Notes under the pieces: model-generated
Databases searched by the model: none
The model's input: only the letters and a program-made list of their open reading frames with translations
Told to the model about the DNA's origin: nothing
Shown here: positions 17,018-26,214 of the stretch, one piece after another
Position numbering within the stretch: position 1 is the stretch's first letter
Layout of the letters: each line of letters begins with the position of its first letter
Assembly (NCBI GenBank): GCA_029259595.1
Contig: JAJDEW010000004.1
Location: 237,891 to 301,890 of the forward strand
From: Planctomycetota bacterium
GTDB lineage: Bacteria > Planctomycetota > UBA1135 > GCA-002686595
DNA: 64,000 bases
Reading direction: 5' to 3'
Program-made: the position numbers and the translations under genes

Positions 17018-17545
17018 TTGAAAGCCACCTCCCCTCGCTCCTTGACCCCCACCGCCGAGTCGATCGTCCGCCGCTTCGAGCGGCCGCTGCGGGGCTACCT
17101 CATCGTCCTGGGCTGCCCGGTCGCGACCGTCGACGACCTCGTCCAGGACACGTTCCTTTCGTTCCTGTCGGCCGATTTCGAGCACCGCTCGGAGACCGCC
17201 ACGAGCGCTTACCTGCGTCGGATCGCGCGCAACCTCTTCCTCAAGTCGCTCGGACATGAGCGGAGGCAGCGGGTCCTCGTCGAGATCGCGGCTTCCGAGC
17301 GGGCTTGGATCGCGTTCGAAGAGAACCAGGACGACGGAGGCGACTCCTACCTCCAGGCGCTACGCGAGTGCCTGACGCGGGTGAAGGAACGGGCCGAGCT
17401 CGTCCTGCGCTTGCGTTACGAGGGTCGCCTGTCGCGCGTCGACATCGCGCGGCGCCTGGGGCTCAAGGAGTCCGGCGTGAAGTCCATTCTGGTGCGGACC
17501 AAGAAGCTCCTGCGCGCCTGCATCGAAGAGCGGCTGGTCGGATGA
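17018..17545 (+). CDS. ECF-subfamily RNA polymerase sigma factor
   Basis: 175 aa. The likely start is TTG at 17018; no ATG or GTG is in frame, and the preceding ATGAAG supplies weak ribosome binding plus a 4-codon upstream frame (ATG at 17007) whose TGA overlaps the TTG. Region 2 spans ~10-80 (VATVDDLVQDTFLSFL, with SAYLRRIARNLFLKSL); region 4 spans ~110-168 with helix-turn-helix GRLSRVDIARRLGLKESGVK. It overlaps the next gene by ATGA. The membrane FecR-like protein downstream is the probable regulator, as in FecI/FecR-type pairs (inference). Confidence 0.9.
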   Translation: MKATSPRSLTPTAESIVRRFERPLRGYLIVLGCPVATVDDLVQDTFLSFLSADFEHRSETATSAYLRRIARNLFLKSLGHERRQRVLVEIAASERAWIAFEENQDDGGDSYLQALRECLTRVKERAELVLRLRYEGRLSRVDIARRLGLKESGVKSILVRTKKLLRACIEERLVG

Positions 17546-19110
17546 TGGAAGAACCCGAAACTGACGATCCCCGTGAGCGCGTCTTGGACTTCGCTCTGAG
17601 CGAGGTCCTGCGTGGTTCCGAAAGCCGTGCGGATGCCATCCTCGCCGCTCTCGTACGCGGAGAGAAGGGCACCTACGTTGCGCACGACCCGGAGGTCGTT
17701 GTTGCGGGCGCCTGGCCCGCGGGCGCCCGCGCGGCCGTCCTCGACTTTCCGGTCGCGAGCGGGCGCGCGGTGGCGGCCGCCGTCTTGCTCGCCTTCGGAC
17801 TCGGCGTCTCGCTGTGGCGAGCCCGCGACGTTTTCCCCTTGCACGGCGAGCTCGGTGCAGTGCCCTTCGCGCGCGCGGACCGGGCGCTCGAGGTTGCGCG
17901 GGACGATCTCATCGTCTTCACCGACGAACTCCTACCGGGCGACCGCATCACCGCGGGCCGTTCGCCTGTGCGCGTCACGCGCGACGATGCCAGCGAGTTC
18001 CTGCTGGAACCCCGCTCGGAAGTCGTTCTGCGGACGTCCGGTCCCGAGCTCATGGCGGGCTCCGTCCGCGTGACGACCGAGGCCGAGCTCGAGCTCGAAG
18101 CGCTCGGTCACGACGTCCATGTCGCACCGGGCACCGAGCTCGTCCTCGCCCTGGCAAGAGACGTGTCCGGAGAGCGGTCGCGCGTAACGCTGCGGGTCGA
18201 AACCGGCGCGGCCAGCTGGGAGGGATCGAAAGGGGGCTCTCCCCTCGCGAGCGGAGAGACTCTCGACTTTGCCGCCTACCGAGGCGTCGTCGGCTTCCTC
18301 GACCCGGCCCGCACGCGTCGTATCGAAGAGCTGGGGCAGATGCTCGCGGGCGACGAGCGCGACTTCCTGCGCATGTGGCAACCCGATCCGTACGTCCTCG
18401 AAAAGGCGCGCTTCGAGCTCGACGAGCATCTGGCGAATCATCCGGAGGACTGGTACGTCCTCGACGAGGAGCTGCGCGACTCGTTCGCCAACCCGTCCTT
18501 TCCGCGCCCAGCTCGGACCCGCATCCTCGCCTTTCTTGCGCGCTCGCCGTCCGAATTCGGCTACGAACTGGCGCGCGACCTTTGGATGAGCTCTCCCGAG
18601 AGCTTCGGGCTCGACACGATCGTCACCCTCGCGGAGCGCGGCGCCTTCGAGTTCGACCGCGAGGTCCGTGCGATCAAGCGCTACCGCGTTTCCGAGGACC
18701 TCGACGAGCTCTTCCTGCCGCTCGCCTACCTCGCCCTGCGCAAGGACGCGGAGGCCGTCGAACTCCTCGACCGCGACTTCTTCGAGGCTCAGGACCGGCG
18801 CGACAAGCGGAATCCGTTCGTGCGCTTCCTCGTGGCGGAGGTCCTGCGCCGGGTCGGTCGCCCGGAGGCCGTGATGACGGTCCGCGCCGTGGTCTCGGAC
18901 GAGCTTCGACTGGCGCTCGAGCGCGACGACCTCGCCCTGGCCGGCCGCCTCGTCCTCCTGGCGGACTACTTCGGGACCACCCTGGAGCGCTCCCGGCCCC
19001 TGGCCTTGGGATCGATCGCGTCAAGCTTCGAACGCTTCGCGGAGCAGTCCGCGTCGCGGGTCGCCTCCCGCGCGCAGATCACCGAGCTCGCGCTGGACCT
19101 CGGGCTTTGA
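17542..19110 (+). CDS. Membrane protein with FecR-like domain, probable partner of the ECF sigma factor
   Basis: 522 aa, ATG at 17542 overlapping the sigma-factor stop. The N-terminal ~75 residues are cytoplasmic, with a helical start (RERVLDFALSEVLRG). One membrane segment follows at ~76-91 (AVAAAVLLAFGLGVSLW). The extracytoplasmic part at ~115-250 looks like FecR: beta-rich, with GDRITAGRSPVRVTRDDASE, AGSVRVTTEAELELEALGHD and PLASGETLDF. The remaining ~270 residues are helical, perhaps TPR-like (ADYFGTTLERSRPLALGSIA). The topology fits transmembrane control of the adjacent sigma factor. It lacks a classic ZAS anti-sigma zinc motif. Confidence 0.75.
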   Translation: MMEEPETDDPRERVLDFALSEVLRGSESRADAILAALVRGEKGTYVAHDPEVVVAGAWPAGARAAVLDFPVASGRAVAAAVLLAFGLGVSLWRARDVFPLHGELGAVPFARADRALEVARDDLIVFTDELLPGDRITAGRSPVRVTRDDASEFLLEPRSEVVLRTSGPELMAGSVRVTTEAELELEALGHDVHVAPGTELVLALARDVSGERSRVTLRVETGAASWEGSKGGSPLASGETLDFAAYRGVVGFLDPARTRRIEELGQMLAGDERDFLRMWQPDPYVLEKARFELDEHLANHPEDWYVLDEELRDSFANPSFPRPARTRILAFLARSPSEFGYELARDLWMSSPESFGLDTIVTLAERGAFEFDREVRAIKRYRVSEDLDELFLPLAYLALRKDAEAVELLDRDFFEAQDRRDKRNPFVRFLVAEVLRRVGRPEAVMTVRAVVSDELRLALERDDLALAGRLVLLADYFGTTLERSRPLALGSIASSFERFAEQSASRVASRAQITELALDLGL

Positions 19111-19431
19111 CCCGGGCCGGATTCCGCTGGGATTCTTGCGACCGTTTCCGCGCCACGGGCCCTTCTAGGGGGTGGATCCCGCAGCCGAGATCCGAACTCC
19201 CGCATTCCCGAGCCCACCACGTCTGTAACTCACCTGTAGGTCGCGCGCTCGACATCCGCCGATGGTCGGTGGAGTCGCCTACGCTCTCGTGACGCCGCGC
19301 CGGTCGACAGGGGTTCGACGGGACGCCCGATCCGGGTATCCTGGTGGGCCCGGAATATCAGGGCCCCTTGCTCGCAAGGCGGCCCTGACCCTTCCAAAGT
19401 CCCTGAGCCGTTTGCTCCCCACGCTTCGAAG
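19111..19431. other. 321-bp intergenic region with one hairpin
   Basis: No gene found. It must hold the promoter of the exported-protein gene that starts at 19432. The only structure I can support is the hairpin listed separately at 19359-19387. Confidence 0.5.
19359..19387 (+). promoter_or_regulatory. Hairpin in the leader of the exported-protein gene
   Basis: CAGGGCCCCTTG, loop CTCG, then CAAGG-C-GGCCCTG: a 12-bp stem with one bulged C, ending 44 bp before the start codon. It could be an attenuator or mRNA stabiliser; no T-run follows. Confidence 0.4.
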
Positions 19432-20943
19432 ATGATTACGACAATCCTGTTCACGACCCTATCGGTCGCACCGCCCGCCGCTTCTGTCGCGACACCTATC
19501 GCGATCGTCTCCCAGGACGAGAAGGCCGAGGCGGCCGAGCGCATCGCCGCCGTCGGTGACGACGTCGACAAACTCATGGAGCTCGCGCAGGAGTTCAAGG
19601 ACGCCGACAAGGACGAGGCGGCACGCGAGGTCTACCGCAAGGTCATCACGATCGACGCGGATCACCACGACGCGCGCAAGGGGCTTCGGCATCACTCCTA
19701 CGACGACCAATGGTTCGAGAGCTATGCCGAGCTCTCCCGCTACAAGCGGGAAGAGGCCAAGCGCATGAAGGAAAAGGGGCTCGTCCGCTTCAAGGACGAC
19801 TGGGTCCCCGAGGGCGACCTGCCCTTCCTTCAGATGGGTTGGATCCGCCAGGACGACGACTCCTGGGAGCACCCGGCCACGATCGCGCGCCAGGCCCAGC
19901 TCGAAAGGTACGAGGCCGAGGGTTGGCTGATGCAGACCGACCTCGTCTGGGTTCCGCCGGACGAGCAGCACAAGTGGCAGGAAGGTCTGATCAAGGCCGG
20001 CGACGAGTGGATGACCAACGAGGCCGCCGCCGAGTTTCACTCGCACATCGGCCAGTGGTGGACGATCCCGGGCCAGCACTTCATCGCGGCGACGACGACC
20101 GCCTGGAACACGGGCGCCGCGGCCGTCGCCAACGCCGACTCGATCTACGGCGAGATGGTTCGCATCTTCGGCAAGCAGATCGAGGGTGAGAAGCTCGAGT
20201 TCCTCGTGCTCAACTCGCTCGAGCAGTACAACAACATGGCCGGGGGCAACCAGGAGCTGCAGATTCCGACGTCCGAAGCTTCCGGCTTCTCGTCGATGCA
20301 CTACGCCTTCTTCGCGGACGCGCTCTTCGACGGCTTTTTCACCGGTGTCGAAGGCGAAGCGCCGATTCCGGTCTACAAGGGCACGGGCGTCGCCTACTGG
20401 GACACGAACGATCCCGCGCTCGCGCCCTGGGGGCCGTTCTCGGTTCGGAACGCGGCAGCGCACGCCTACATGGAGCGGATCGACCCCAGCTGGGGTGCGG
20501 TCGCCCAGGTCTTGGCGAACCAGCAGCAGCTCCAGCCGAACGTCTTCTGGAGCGAGAAGTCGATCCCGCTGTGGCTGCGCTACGGCGCGGCGGCCTACGT
20601 CGAGCGCTACATGAAGGGCCAGAACGACGGCAACCCGTGGGAGTTGCGTGACTGGGCCATCGAGATGGTCGCCGGCAAGGGCGGCGTGCGTGCGCTCGAG
20701 CAACTGCTCGCCTTCGAGCTCGACCCGGCCAACGCCGAGGAAGGCGGCAAGATGATGATGGAGGCCGGCGCCGTCGTCTCCTTCATGATGGACGGGGATT
20801 GCGCTCCGGTCCGCCAAGCCCACGCGGCCTTCAAGGCGGCGCTGCGCAGCGGCGACTCCGCCAAGGCCAAGGAAGCCGGCGCGGCCCTGACCCAGGCCTT
20901 GATCGACAACGAAGCGCAGCTGAAGACCTACCTCGGTCAGTAG
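19432..20943 (+). CDS. Large exported protein of unknown function
   Basis: 503 aa, ATG at 19432. The N-terminal ~25 residues (TTILFTTLSVAPPAASVATP) act as a probable signal peptide. Residues ~30-80 look TPR-like (KDEAAREVYRKVITIDADHH). Residues ~95-200 contain three similar short units built around Trp (LVRFKDDWVPEGD, GWIRQDDDSWEHP, GWLMQTDLVWVPPDEQHKW). The rest is a folded alpha/beta region with NAAAHAYMERIDPSW, placed like the active-site helix of gluzincin-type peptidases but lacking HExxH. The general build recalls DUF1570-type Planctomycete proteins; that link is weak. A strong hairpin lies 30 bp after the stop. Confidence 0.65.
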   Translation: MITTILFTTLSVAPPAASVATPIAIVSQDEKAEAAERIAAVGDDVDKLMELAQEFKDADKDEAAREVYRKVITIDADHHDARKGLRHHSYDDQWFESYAELSRYKREEAKRMKEKGLVRFKDDWVPEGDLPFLQMGWIRQDDDSWEHPATIARQAQLERYEAEGWLMQTDLVWVPPDEQHKWQEGLIKAGDEWMTNEAAAEFHSHIGQWWTIPGQHFIAATTTAWNTGAAAVANADSIYGEMVRIFGKQIEGEKLEFLVLNSLEQYNNMAGGNQELQIPTSEASGFSSMHYAFFADALFDGFFTGVEGEAPIPVYKGTGVAYWDTNDPALAPWGPFSVRNAAAHAYMERIDPSWGAVAQVLANQQQLQPNVFWSEKSIPLWLRYGAAAYVERYMKGQNDGNPWELRDWAIEMVAGKGGVRALEQLLAFELDPANAEEGGKMMMEAGAVVSFMMDGDCAPVRQAHAAFKAALRSGDSAKAKEAGAALTQALIDNEAQLKTYLGQ

Positions 20944-20973
20944 TCGCGCGCGTAGCGCGCCGCGCTGTGTCAT

Positions 20974-21012
20974 CCAGCGGGGAGTCGACGCTCGGCGTCG
21001 ACTCCCCGCTGG
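20974..21012. terminator. Perfect 18-bp hairpin, 3-nt loop
   Basis: CCAGCGGGGAGTCGACGC, loop TCG, then GCGTCGACTCCCCGCTGG. It lies 30 bp after the stop of the exported-protein gene and 127 bp before the lipid cluster. No T-run follows, so it may act by Rho-assisted termination or as an RNA end protector. Confidence 0.65.
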
Positions 21013-21139
21013 CGTTCGGGGGTGCTCTCGCCGAGCTCGACCTTCCCCCCCGGCTCCCGGATGCGTCCAATAGGGAGACGCGCCACCCGCGACGGCCCGA
21101 TCTCTCGATCGGTCGGAAGGGCGAGCGGGTCCAGAGCGA

Positions 21140-21745
21140 ATGGTCAGCATCTACGAACTCAAGCCGCGCTTTCAGGCCCTGTTGCGACCGTGCCTCGCGC
21201 CCCTGCGTCGCGTCGGCTGCACGCCGAACGCGATCACGGTATTCGCCTTGTGCGGCTCGCTCCTGGTCGGTGCGACGGCCCCGCTCGCCGCGGAGGAGCC
21301 GCGCTGGCTCGTGCTCTTCCCCGCCTGGTTGCTGGTGCGGATGGCCCTCAACGCCCTCGACGGCATGATGGCGCGCGAGCTCGGCTTGGCGTCGCGGCTG
21401 GGTGCGATCCTGAACGAGCTCGGGGACGTCCTGTCGGATGTCGCGCTCTACCTGCCCCTCGCGCTCGTCGTTCCGGCCTCGGCGGTGCCGGTCGTCCTGT
21501 TCGTTCTCGGCGCGCTGATCACGGAGTTCGCGGGTGTCCTGGCCCAAGCCCTCGCCGGGCAGAGGCGCTACGAGGGCCCGATGGGCAAGAGCGACCGCGC
21601 CTTCTGGGTGGGAGCGCTGACGCTCGTCAGCGCCTTCCTGCCGGGAGCGGCACGCGCCTGGCCCGCCTTCTTCTTGCTCGCAGCAGCGCTGGCTGTGCCA
21701 ACCTCGATTCGCCGGCTCCGGCCGCTCGTGCAGGTGGAGTCCTGA
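21140..21745 (+). CDS. CDP-alcohol phosphatidyltransferase (YnbA/YnjF-like)
   Basis: 201 aa, ATG at 21140. An integral membrane protein with about six hydrophobic segments. The family motif D-x2-D-G-x2-A-R-x8-G-x3-D-x3-D is present, but the first and third Asp are Asn: N-ALDGMMAR, GAILN, ELGD. From memory, the same Asn changes are conserved in the YnjF-type subfamily, so this is a variant enzyme and not necessarily dead. It would join a CDP-activated lipid and an alcohol to make a phospholipid. It overlaps the CdsA-like gene (TGATG), which would supply the CDP-lipid, and precedes a PlsC-like acyltransferase. Confidence 0.85.
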   Translation: MVSIYELKPRFQALLRPCLAPLRRVGCTPNAITVFALCGSLLVGATAPLAAEEPRWLVLFPAWLLVRMALNALDGMMARELGLASRLGAILNELGDVLSDVALYLPLALVVPASAVPVVLFVLGALITEFAGVLAQALAGQRRYEGPMGKSDRAFWVGALTLVSAFLPGAARAWPAFFLLAAALAVPTSIRRLRPLVQVES

Positions 21746-22692
21746 TGCTCGAGTTCCTGCGCACCCTCGAGCCTCAGTGGCGCATGGCGATCATCGTGCT
21801 GGTCGTGCTCGCGCTGGCTTCGGTCGTCCTCGCCGTCCTCCGCCGCGCGCGCCCGGAGAGAGACTACCGCGAGCTGACCGCTCGAACGCGCTCGTGGTGG
21901 ATCATGGCGAGCGTCTTCTTCGCCGCCGTCGGCCTGTCGAACCTCCTGTCCATCGGGTTCTTCGCCCTGATGAGCTTCTGGGCGATGAAGGAGTACATCA
22001 CGCTGCTCGAAACGCGCCCGGCCGACCACGGCGCGCTCGTCCTCGCCTTCCTGTGCATCCCCGTCCAGTACGTCTGGGTCGCTCAGGAGTGGTACGGGAT
22101 GTTCGTCATCTTCATCCCCGTGTACATGTTCCTCGGCCTCGCGACCCGTCTCGTGCTCGCGGGCGAGACACGCGGCTTCGTCTCGAGCATGGCGCAGATC
22201 CACTGGGGACTGATGGCGCTCGTGTTCGGCCTGAGCCACATGTCGTACCTGTTGACCGCCGACGCGAATCCGGACCTGCCTGGGGTCGACGGACGCACGC
22301 TCGTGCTGTTCCTGGTCTTTGTGGTCGAGATGAGTGACGTCTTCCAATACGTCTGGGGCAAGTCCTTCGGTCGCCGCAAGATCATCCCGACCGTCAGCCC
22401 GAACAAGACGTGGGAGGGCCTCCTGGGAGGCATCGCCTCGACCATGCTCGTCAGCCTGGCGATCCGGTTCCTGACCCCCTTCTCCGTCCTGGAGTGCCTG
22501 GCCGTCGTCCTCCTGGTGACGGTGGCCGGCTTCTTCGGCGGTGCCGTCATGAGCGCGATCAAGCGCGACTTCGGCGTGAAGGACTTCGGCCGTCTCATCC
22601 CGGGTCACGGGGGCATGTTGGATCGCGTCGATTCGCTCTGCTTCGCGGCGCCGGTCTTCTTCCACTACCTCGCGTACTTCCACTACGACTGA
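21745..22692 (+). CDS. Phosphatidate cytidylyltransferase (CdsA/YnbB-like)
   Basis: 315 aa, ATG at 21745 within the preceding stop (TGATG). Eight or so membrane segments. The CdsA signature lies at the C-terminal side: VSPNKTWEGLLGG followed by IKRDFGVKDFGRLIPGHGGM and LDRVDS, with the metal-binding Asp residues present. It makes CDP-diacylglycerol from phosphatidate and CTP at the inner membrane. Clustering with a CDP-alcohol transferase resembles the E. coli ynbA-ynbB arrangement, suggesting a dedicated lipid pathway and not the housekeeping cdsA (inference). Confidence 0.9.
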   Translation: MLEFLRTLEPQWRMAIIVLVVLALASVVLAVLRRARPERDYRELTARTRSWWIMASVFFAAVGLSNLLSIGFFALMSFWAMKEYITLLETRPADHGALVLAFLCIPVQYVWVAQEWYGMFVIFIPVYMFLGLATRLVLAGETRGFVSSMAQIHWGLMALVFGLSHMSYLLTADANPDLPGVDGRTLVLFLVFVVEMSDVFQYVWGKSFGRRKIIPTVSPNKTWEGLLGGIASTMLVSLAIRFLTPFSVLECLAVVLLVTVAGFFGGAVMSAIKRDFGVKDFGRLIPGHGGMLDRVDSLCFAAPVFFHYLAYFHYD

Positions 22693-22695
22693 GCG

Positions 22696-23412
22696 ATGGA
22701 CGGCGAACCGCGCACGAACCCGGACGTCCCCCGCGTCGACGACGTCGAGACCTGGACGCACTCGGGCCTGCAGGCCTTCCTCCAGGCGTTGTTCTTCGTG
22801 TTGATCGTGCGCCCCTTCGTCCTGCTCTTCCTGGGCCTGCGCATCCGGGATCGCGGTCGCATCCCTGCGGGTCGGCGCCCGTTCATCCTGATCGCCAACC
22901 ACTCGAGCCATCTCGACACGGCCTGCCTGCTCAATCTCTTTCCGATCCGGCGCCTACGGCACCTGCGGCCGGTGGCAGCGGCGGACTACTTCGAGCGCAA
23001 TCCGTTCGTTTCGAAGCTCACGCGCACGCTCTTCCACATCCTGCCGATCGACCGCACCGCGCGTCGCAAGGACGCCTCGGGCCAGACCGGCGCCGACCCG
23101 CGCCAACGCATGTTGGCCGCGTTGCAGGCCGGACAGTCCCTGATCCTCTTTCCCGAGGGCACGCGCGGCAACGCCAACGAGGTCACGCGCTTTCGCTCGG
23201 GCATCGCCTGGCTGGCGCAGGCCATGCCCGAGGTCCCCATCGTCCCGATCTACCTCGCCAACCTGGGACGAGCCTTGCCGAAGGGGCACTTCGTCCCGAT
23301 CCCGCTCTTCGTCGAGGTCCGCGTGGGCGAACCGCTTCTGCCGCGCGGCGACCGCGAGGAGATCCGCGCGGCTCTCGAGTCCGCCGTCAAGAAGCTCAAG
23401 GACACGCCGTGA
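22696..23412 (+). CDS. 1-acyl-sn-glycerol-3-phosphate acyltransferase (PlsC-like)
   Basis: 238 aa, ATG at 22696, 3 bp after the CdsA-like stop. The acyltransferase motifs are intact: NHSSHLD (H-x4-D, motif I), FPEGTRG (motif III) and VPIVPIYL (motif IV). One N-terminal membrane segment (FLQALFFVLIVRPFVLLFLG). It would add the second acyl chain to make phosphatidate, the substrate for the upstream gene. Its stop overlaps the GTG start of the next gene. Confidence 0.9.
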   Translation: MDGEPRTNPDVPRVDDVETWTHSGLQAFLQALFFVLIVRPFVLLFLGLRIRDRGRIPAGRRPFILIANHSSHLDTACLLNLFPIRRLRHLRPVAAADYFERNPFVSKLTRTLFHILPIDRTARRKDASGQTGADPRQRMLAALQAGQSLILFPEGTRGNANEVTRFRSGIAWLAQAMPEVPIVPIYLANLGRALPKGHFVPIPLFVEVRVGEPLLPRGDREEIRAALESAVKKLKDTP

Positions 23413-23972
23413 GCCCGCGCCGCGCGCACGGCATCGCGGCGCTCTGGGGCTTCGCCGAGGCAACGCTCTTCTTCCTGGTGCCCGACGTCTTCCTGACCGC
23501 CCTCGCGACCCGGCGCCCCGGGCTCGCGCTGCGCGCGAGCGGGTCCGCCCTGCTCGGAGCTCTCCTCGGCGGCCTCGTTTTGATCTTCGTTGCCACACGT
23601 GCTCCCGAAGCGACGCTCGCGAGCCTCACGCACGTCCCCGGAATCGACCCTGAGCTCCTCGAGGACGTCCGCGCCGACCTGGAAACGGACGGTGCGGGCG
23701 CACTCCTCGTCGGCCCCGCGCTCGGACGTCCCTACAAGCTCTTCGCCGCTCTCTGGCCGGCGACCGTCGCGAACGTCCCGCTCTTCGTGGCGTTGTCGAT
23801 CCCCGCCCGCTGGCTCCGCTTCGCGCTGACGATCGCGCTGGCACGGGGCCTCGTCCGGGGGCTCGAGCCGCTCGCACGGCGCTGGCAGCTTCCGGACCGC
23901 TGGCCGCTCATCCTGTGGCTCTTGTCGTGGAGCGGCTTCTATGTGTTCTACTTCCGCCACTTCGGGTGGTGA
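23409..23972 (+). CDS. Small integral membrane protein of the lipid cluster
   Basis: 187 aa from a GTG at 23409 overlapping the PlsC-like stop (GTGA). Four or five hydrophobic segments, including ALWGFAEATLFFLVPDVFLT near the start, SALLGALLGGLVLIFVAT and PLILWLLSWSGFYVFYF at the end. The first segment and overall size recall small YqaA/SNARE-associated-type proteins, but I cannot assign the family. Tight coupling suggests a role in the same lipid pathway, for example transport (inference). Confidence 0.7.
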   Translation: MSPRRAHGIAALWGFAEATLFFLVPDVFLTALATRRPGLALRASGSALLGALLGGLVLIFVATRAPEATLASLTHVPGIDPELLEDVRADLETDGAGALLVGPALGRPYKLFAALWPATVANVPLFVALSIPARWLRFALTIALARGLVRGLEPLARRWQLPDRWPLILWLLSWSGFYVFYFRHFGW

Positions 23973-23975
23973 ACC

Positions 23976-24899
23976 ATGTCGAGCGAGTGGATCCAGAGCA
24001 TCGTCGCCAAGAGCGACCGCGGCCGGCGCCTCGACGAGGCCCTGGCTCGCCTTTTTCCTGAGCGCTCCCGCGCCGCGTGGCAAAAGGAAGTTCGGCGGGG
24101 CAACGTGCTACTCGACGGCCGCCGCGTCGTGCGCTCGAACGTTCGTCTGGCGGGAGGCGAGGAGCTGCGCGTCCAGGGCGCCAGCGTGGAGCCCGATCTG
24201 ATCCACGAGGATCCGCACGTGCTCGTGTTCGACAAGCCCGCGGGTTGGCTCACGCATCCCGCCGACCGCGCGTCCGGCGAGGCCCTGAGCACGTACGCGT
24301 TGCGGCGCTTCGGCGCCCTGGCCGAACACGAAGATCCCGGTCGTGCCGGCGTCGTCCACCGACTGGACCGTGGCACGAGCGGGCTCGTCGTCTTCGCGCG
24401 CACCCCGCAGGCGATGCGGGCCCTGCGCGCGGCCTTTCGCGAGCGAAGCGTCGACAAGGATTACCTGGCCCTCGTTCGTGGCGCGCCGGTGGCAGAGGCC
24501 TTCGACGTGGACCTGGCGCTCGAGCCGCAGCCCGGGTCGCTCGATCGCCAGCGCGTGTCCCGCGGGGGCGCGGGCAAGGCGGCCACGACGCGCTTCGAGG
24601 TCCTCGAGCGTTTCCAGGACGCCACGCTCCTGCGCTGCCTGCCGCGTACCGGACGGCGCCACCAGATCCGGGTCCATCTCCTCGCGTGTGGGCTCGAGCT
24701 GTTCGGGGAGCAGATCTACATGGCCCAGGGTCTGCCGCGGGCCTCCGAAGACGAGCCGAACTTCGTTGGGCACGCCCTGCACGCCCACCGCTTGGCCTTC
24801 CCGCACCCGGAAACGGCAGGCGGGAGGCTCGCGCTACGCGCCGAACCTCCCGCGACCTTCGAACACCTCTGCGCCTGGCTGCGCGCTACTGGACGCTGA
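23976..24899 (+). CDS. RluA-family pseudouridine synthase
   Basis: 307 aa, ATG at 23976. An S4 RNA-binding domain at ~16-75 ([20 protein letters not shown] ... [10 protein letters not shown]) is followed by the catalytic domain at ~80-300. The catalytic Asp131 lies in [28 protein letters not shown] and [12 protein letters not shown] are further family motifs. It converts uridine to pseudouridine in rRNA or tRNA; which site cannot be told. It follows the lipid cluster by 3 bp, so it is probably in the same transcript, and its end overlaps the convergent cyclophilin gene by 14 bp. Confidence 0.9.
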   Translation: MSSEWIQSIVAKSDRGRRLDEALARLFPERSRAAWQKEVRRGNVLLDGRRVVRSNVRLAGGEELRVQGASVEPDLIHEDPHVLVFDKPAGWLTHPADRASGEALSTYALRRFGALAEHEDPGRAGVVHRLDRGTSGLVVFARTPQAMRALRAAFRERSVDKDYLALVRGAPVAEAFDVDLALEPQPGSLDRQRVSRGGAGKAATTRFEVLERFQDATLLRCLPRTGRRHQIRVHLLACGLELFGEQIYMAQGLPRASEDEPNFVGHALHAHRLAFPHPETAGGRLALRAEPPATFEHLCAWLRATGR

Positions 24900-26160
24900 T
24901 CGTCGCCTTCTCGATGACGAGCGGCTTCGTGGGCTTGTTGCCGTTCGCCCGGTTCTTCCCGGCATACGACTCGAGCTTCTTCACGACGTCCATGCCGCCG
25001 ACGACCTCTCCGAAGATGGTGTGCTTGCCATCGAGATGCGGCGTCGCGGCGAAGGTGATGAAGAACTGGCTTCCGTCGGTGTTCGGCCCGCGGTTGGCCA
25101 TGCTGAGCATGCCGGCCTTCGAATGCTTGACGTCGCCCTCGAACTCACCGGCGTATTCGTAGCCGGGGCCTCCGGAGCCCATGCCGAGCGGACAACCGCC
25201 CTGGGCCATGAAGTTGTCGATCACGCGGTGGAACGTGAGACCGTCGTAGAAGCCGAGGCGCGTCAAGAAGATCGTGCTCGTCGCGTGCATCGGCGCCGTC
25301 TCCGTCAGGAGCTTGATCTGGATGATTCCTTCGCTCGTTCCGAGGTTCCAGAAGTAGGTCTTGCCCTTCTGGAACTCCTGCTTCGGCGGCAGCGGGAGGC
25401 TCGTCCGCCAGTCCCGCTTGCCCGTGTCGATGCCCTTTTCCTTGGCGAAGGCCTCGAGCGCTCCGAAGGCCGGATCGTCCGACGTGGCCGCTTCCTCGAG
25501 GACCGGCCGCGCCACGACTTCGATCGTGGCCTTCTCGATGAGCAGCTTCTCCTGCGTCTTCCCGGTCTGGGACCCGGACTTCTCGAGCAGCTTCACGGTC
25601 TTCATGCCGTCCACGACCTCACCGAAGATCGTGTGCTTGCCGTCGAGGTGCGGCGTCGGGACGAACGTCAGGAAGAACTGACTGCCGTCCGTATTCGGAC
25701 CCGCGTTGGCCATGCTCAAGAGGCCCGGGCGGTCGTGGCGGACGCTGTCCGAGAATTCGCCCGCGTACTTGTAGCCGGGTCCGCCCGTGCCGGTGCCCTT
25801 GGGACAGCCGCCCTGGGCCATGAAACCGGTGATCACGCGGTGAAAGCCGATGTCGTCGTAGAAGCCCAGCTGCGTCAGGAAGATCGTGCTCGAGACGTGC
25901 ATCGGTGCCACGTCCGGCAGCAGGCGGATGACGATCGGCCCCTTGTTCGTTTCGAGCTTCCAGAGGTAGTCCATGTCCGGACTGAAGCTCGTGACCTTCG
26001 GGGGCATGGGCAGCCGTTCTTTCCAACCGGTGCGCGAGGTGTCGATCTCCTTCTTCGCGATGAAGGAGGACAGCTCGGCGAGGGCCGGATCCTCTCCGTC
26101 GACCGCGGAGACGGGAACGGGGAGGACGGCGAGAAGGGAGAGGGCAATCGGAATCAGCAT
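24886..26160 (-). CDS. Exported tandem-cyclophilin peptidyl-prolyl isomerase
   Basis: 424 aa, ATG at 26160. A short signal peptide ([18 protein letters not shown]) precedes two cyclophilin domains (~65-210 and ~270-424). Each has the core motif: [19 protein letters not shown] and [19 protein letters not shown], plus [18 protein letters not shown] and [18 protein letters not shown]. The two halves, including their ~40-residue leaders, are clearly duplicated. It catalyses proline isomerisation during folding, here probably in the periplasm. Most bacterial cyclophilins have one such domain. The first helix of each half contains [10 protein letters not shown] or [10 protein letters not shown]. 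Confidence 0.92.
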   Translation of the reverse strand: MLIPIALSLLAVLPVPVSAVDGEDPALAELSSFIAKKEIDTSRTGWKERLPMPPKVTSFSPDMDYLWKLETNKGPIVIRLLPDVAPMHVSSTIFLTQLGFYDDIGFHRVITGFMAQGGCPKGTGTGGPGYKYAGEFSDSVRHDRPGLLSMANAGPNTDGSQFFLTFVPTPHLDGKHTIFGEVVDGMKTVKLLEKSGSQTGKTQEKLLIEKATIEVVARPVLEEAATSDDPAFGALEAFAKEKGIDTGKRDWRTSLPLPPKQEFQKGKTYFWNLGTSEGIIQIKLLTETAPMHATSTIFLTRLGFYDGLTFHRVIDNFMAQGGCPLGMGSGGPGYEYAGEFEGDVKHSKAGMLSMANRGPNTDGSQFFITFAATPHLDGKHTIFGEVVGGMDVVKKLESYAGKNRANGNKPTKPLVIEKATISVQ

Positions 26161-26214
26161 GGCGTTCTGTCTTCGTGGTCCGCGGGAATACGGCCGGGAT
26201 TGTAGGGAAGGCGG

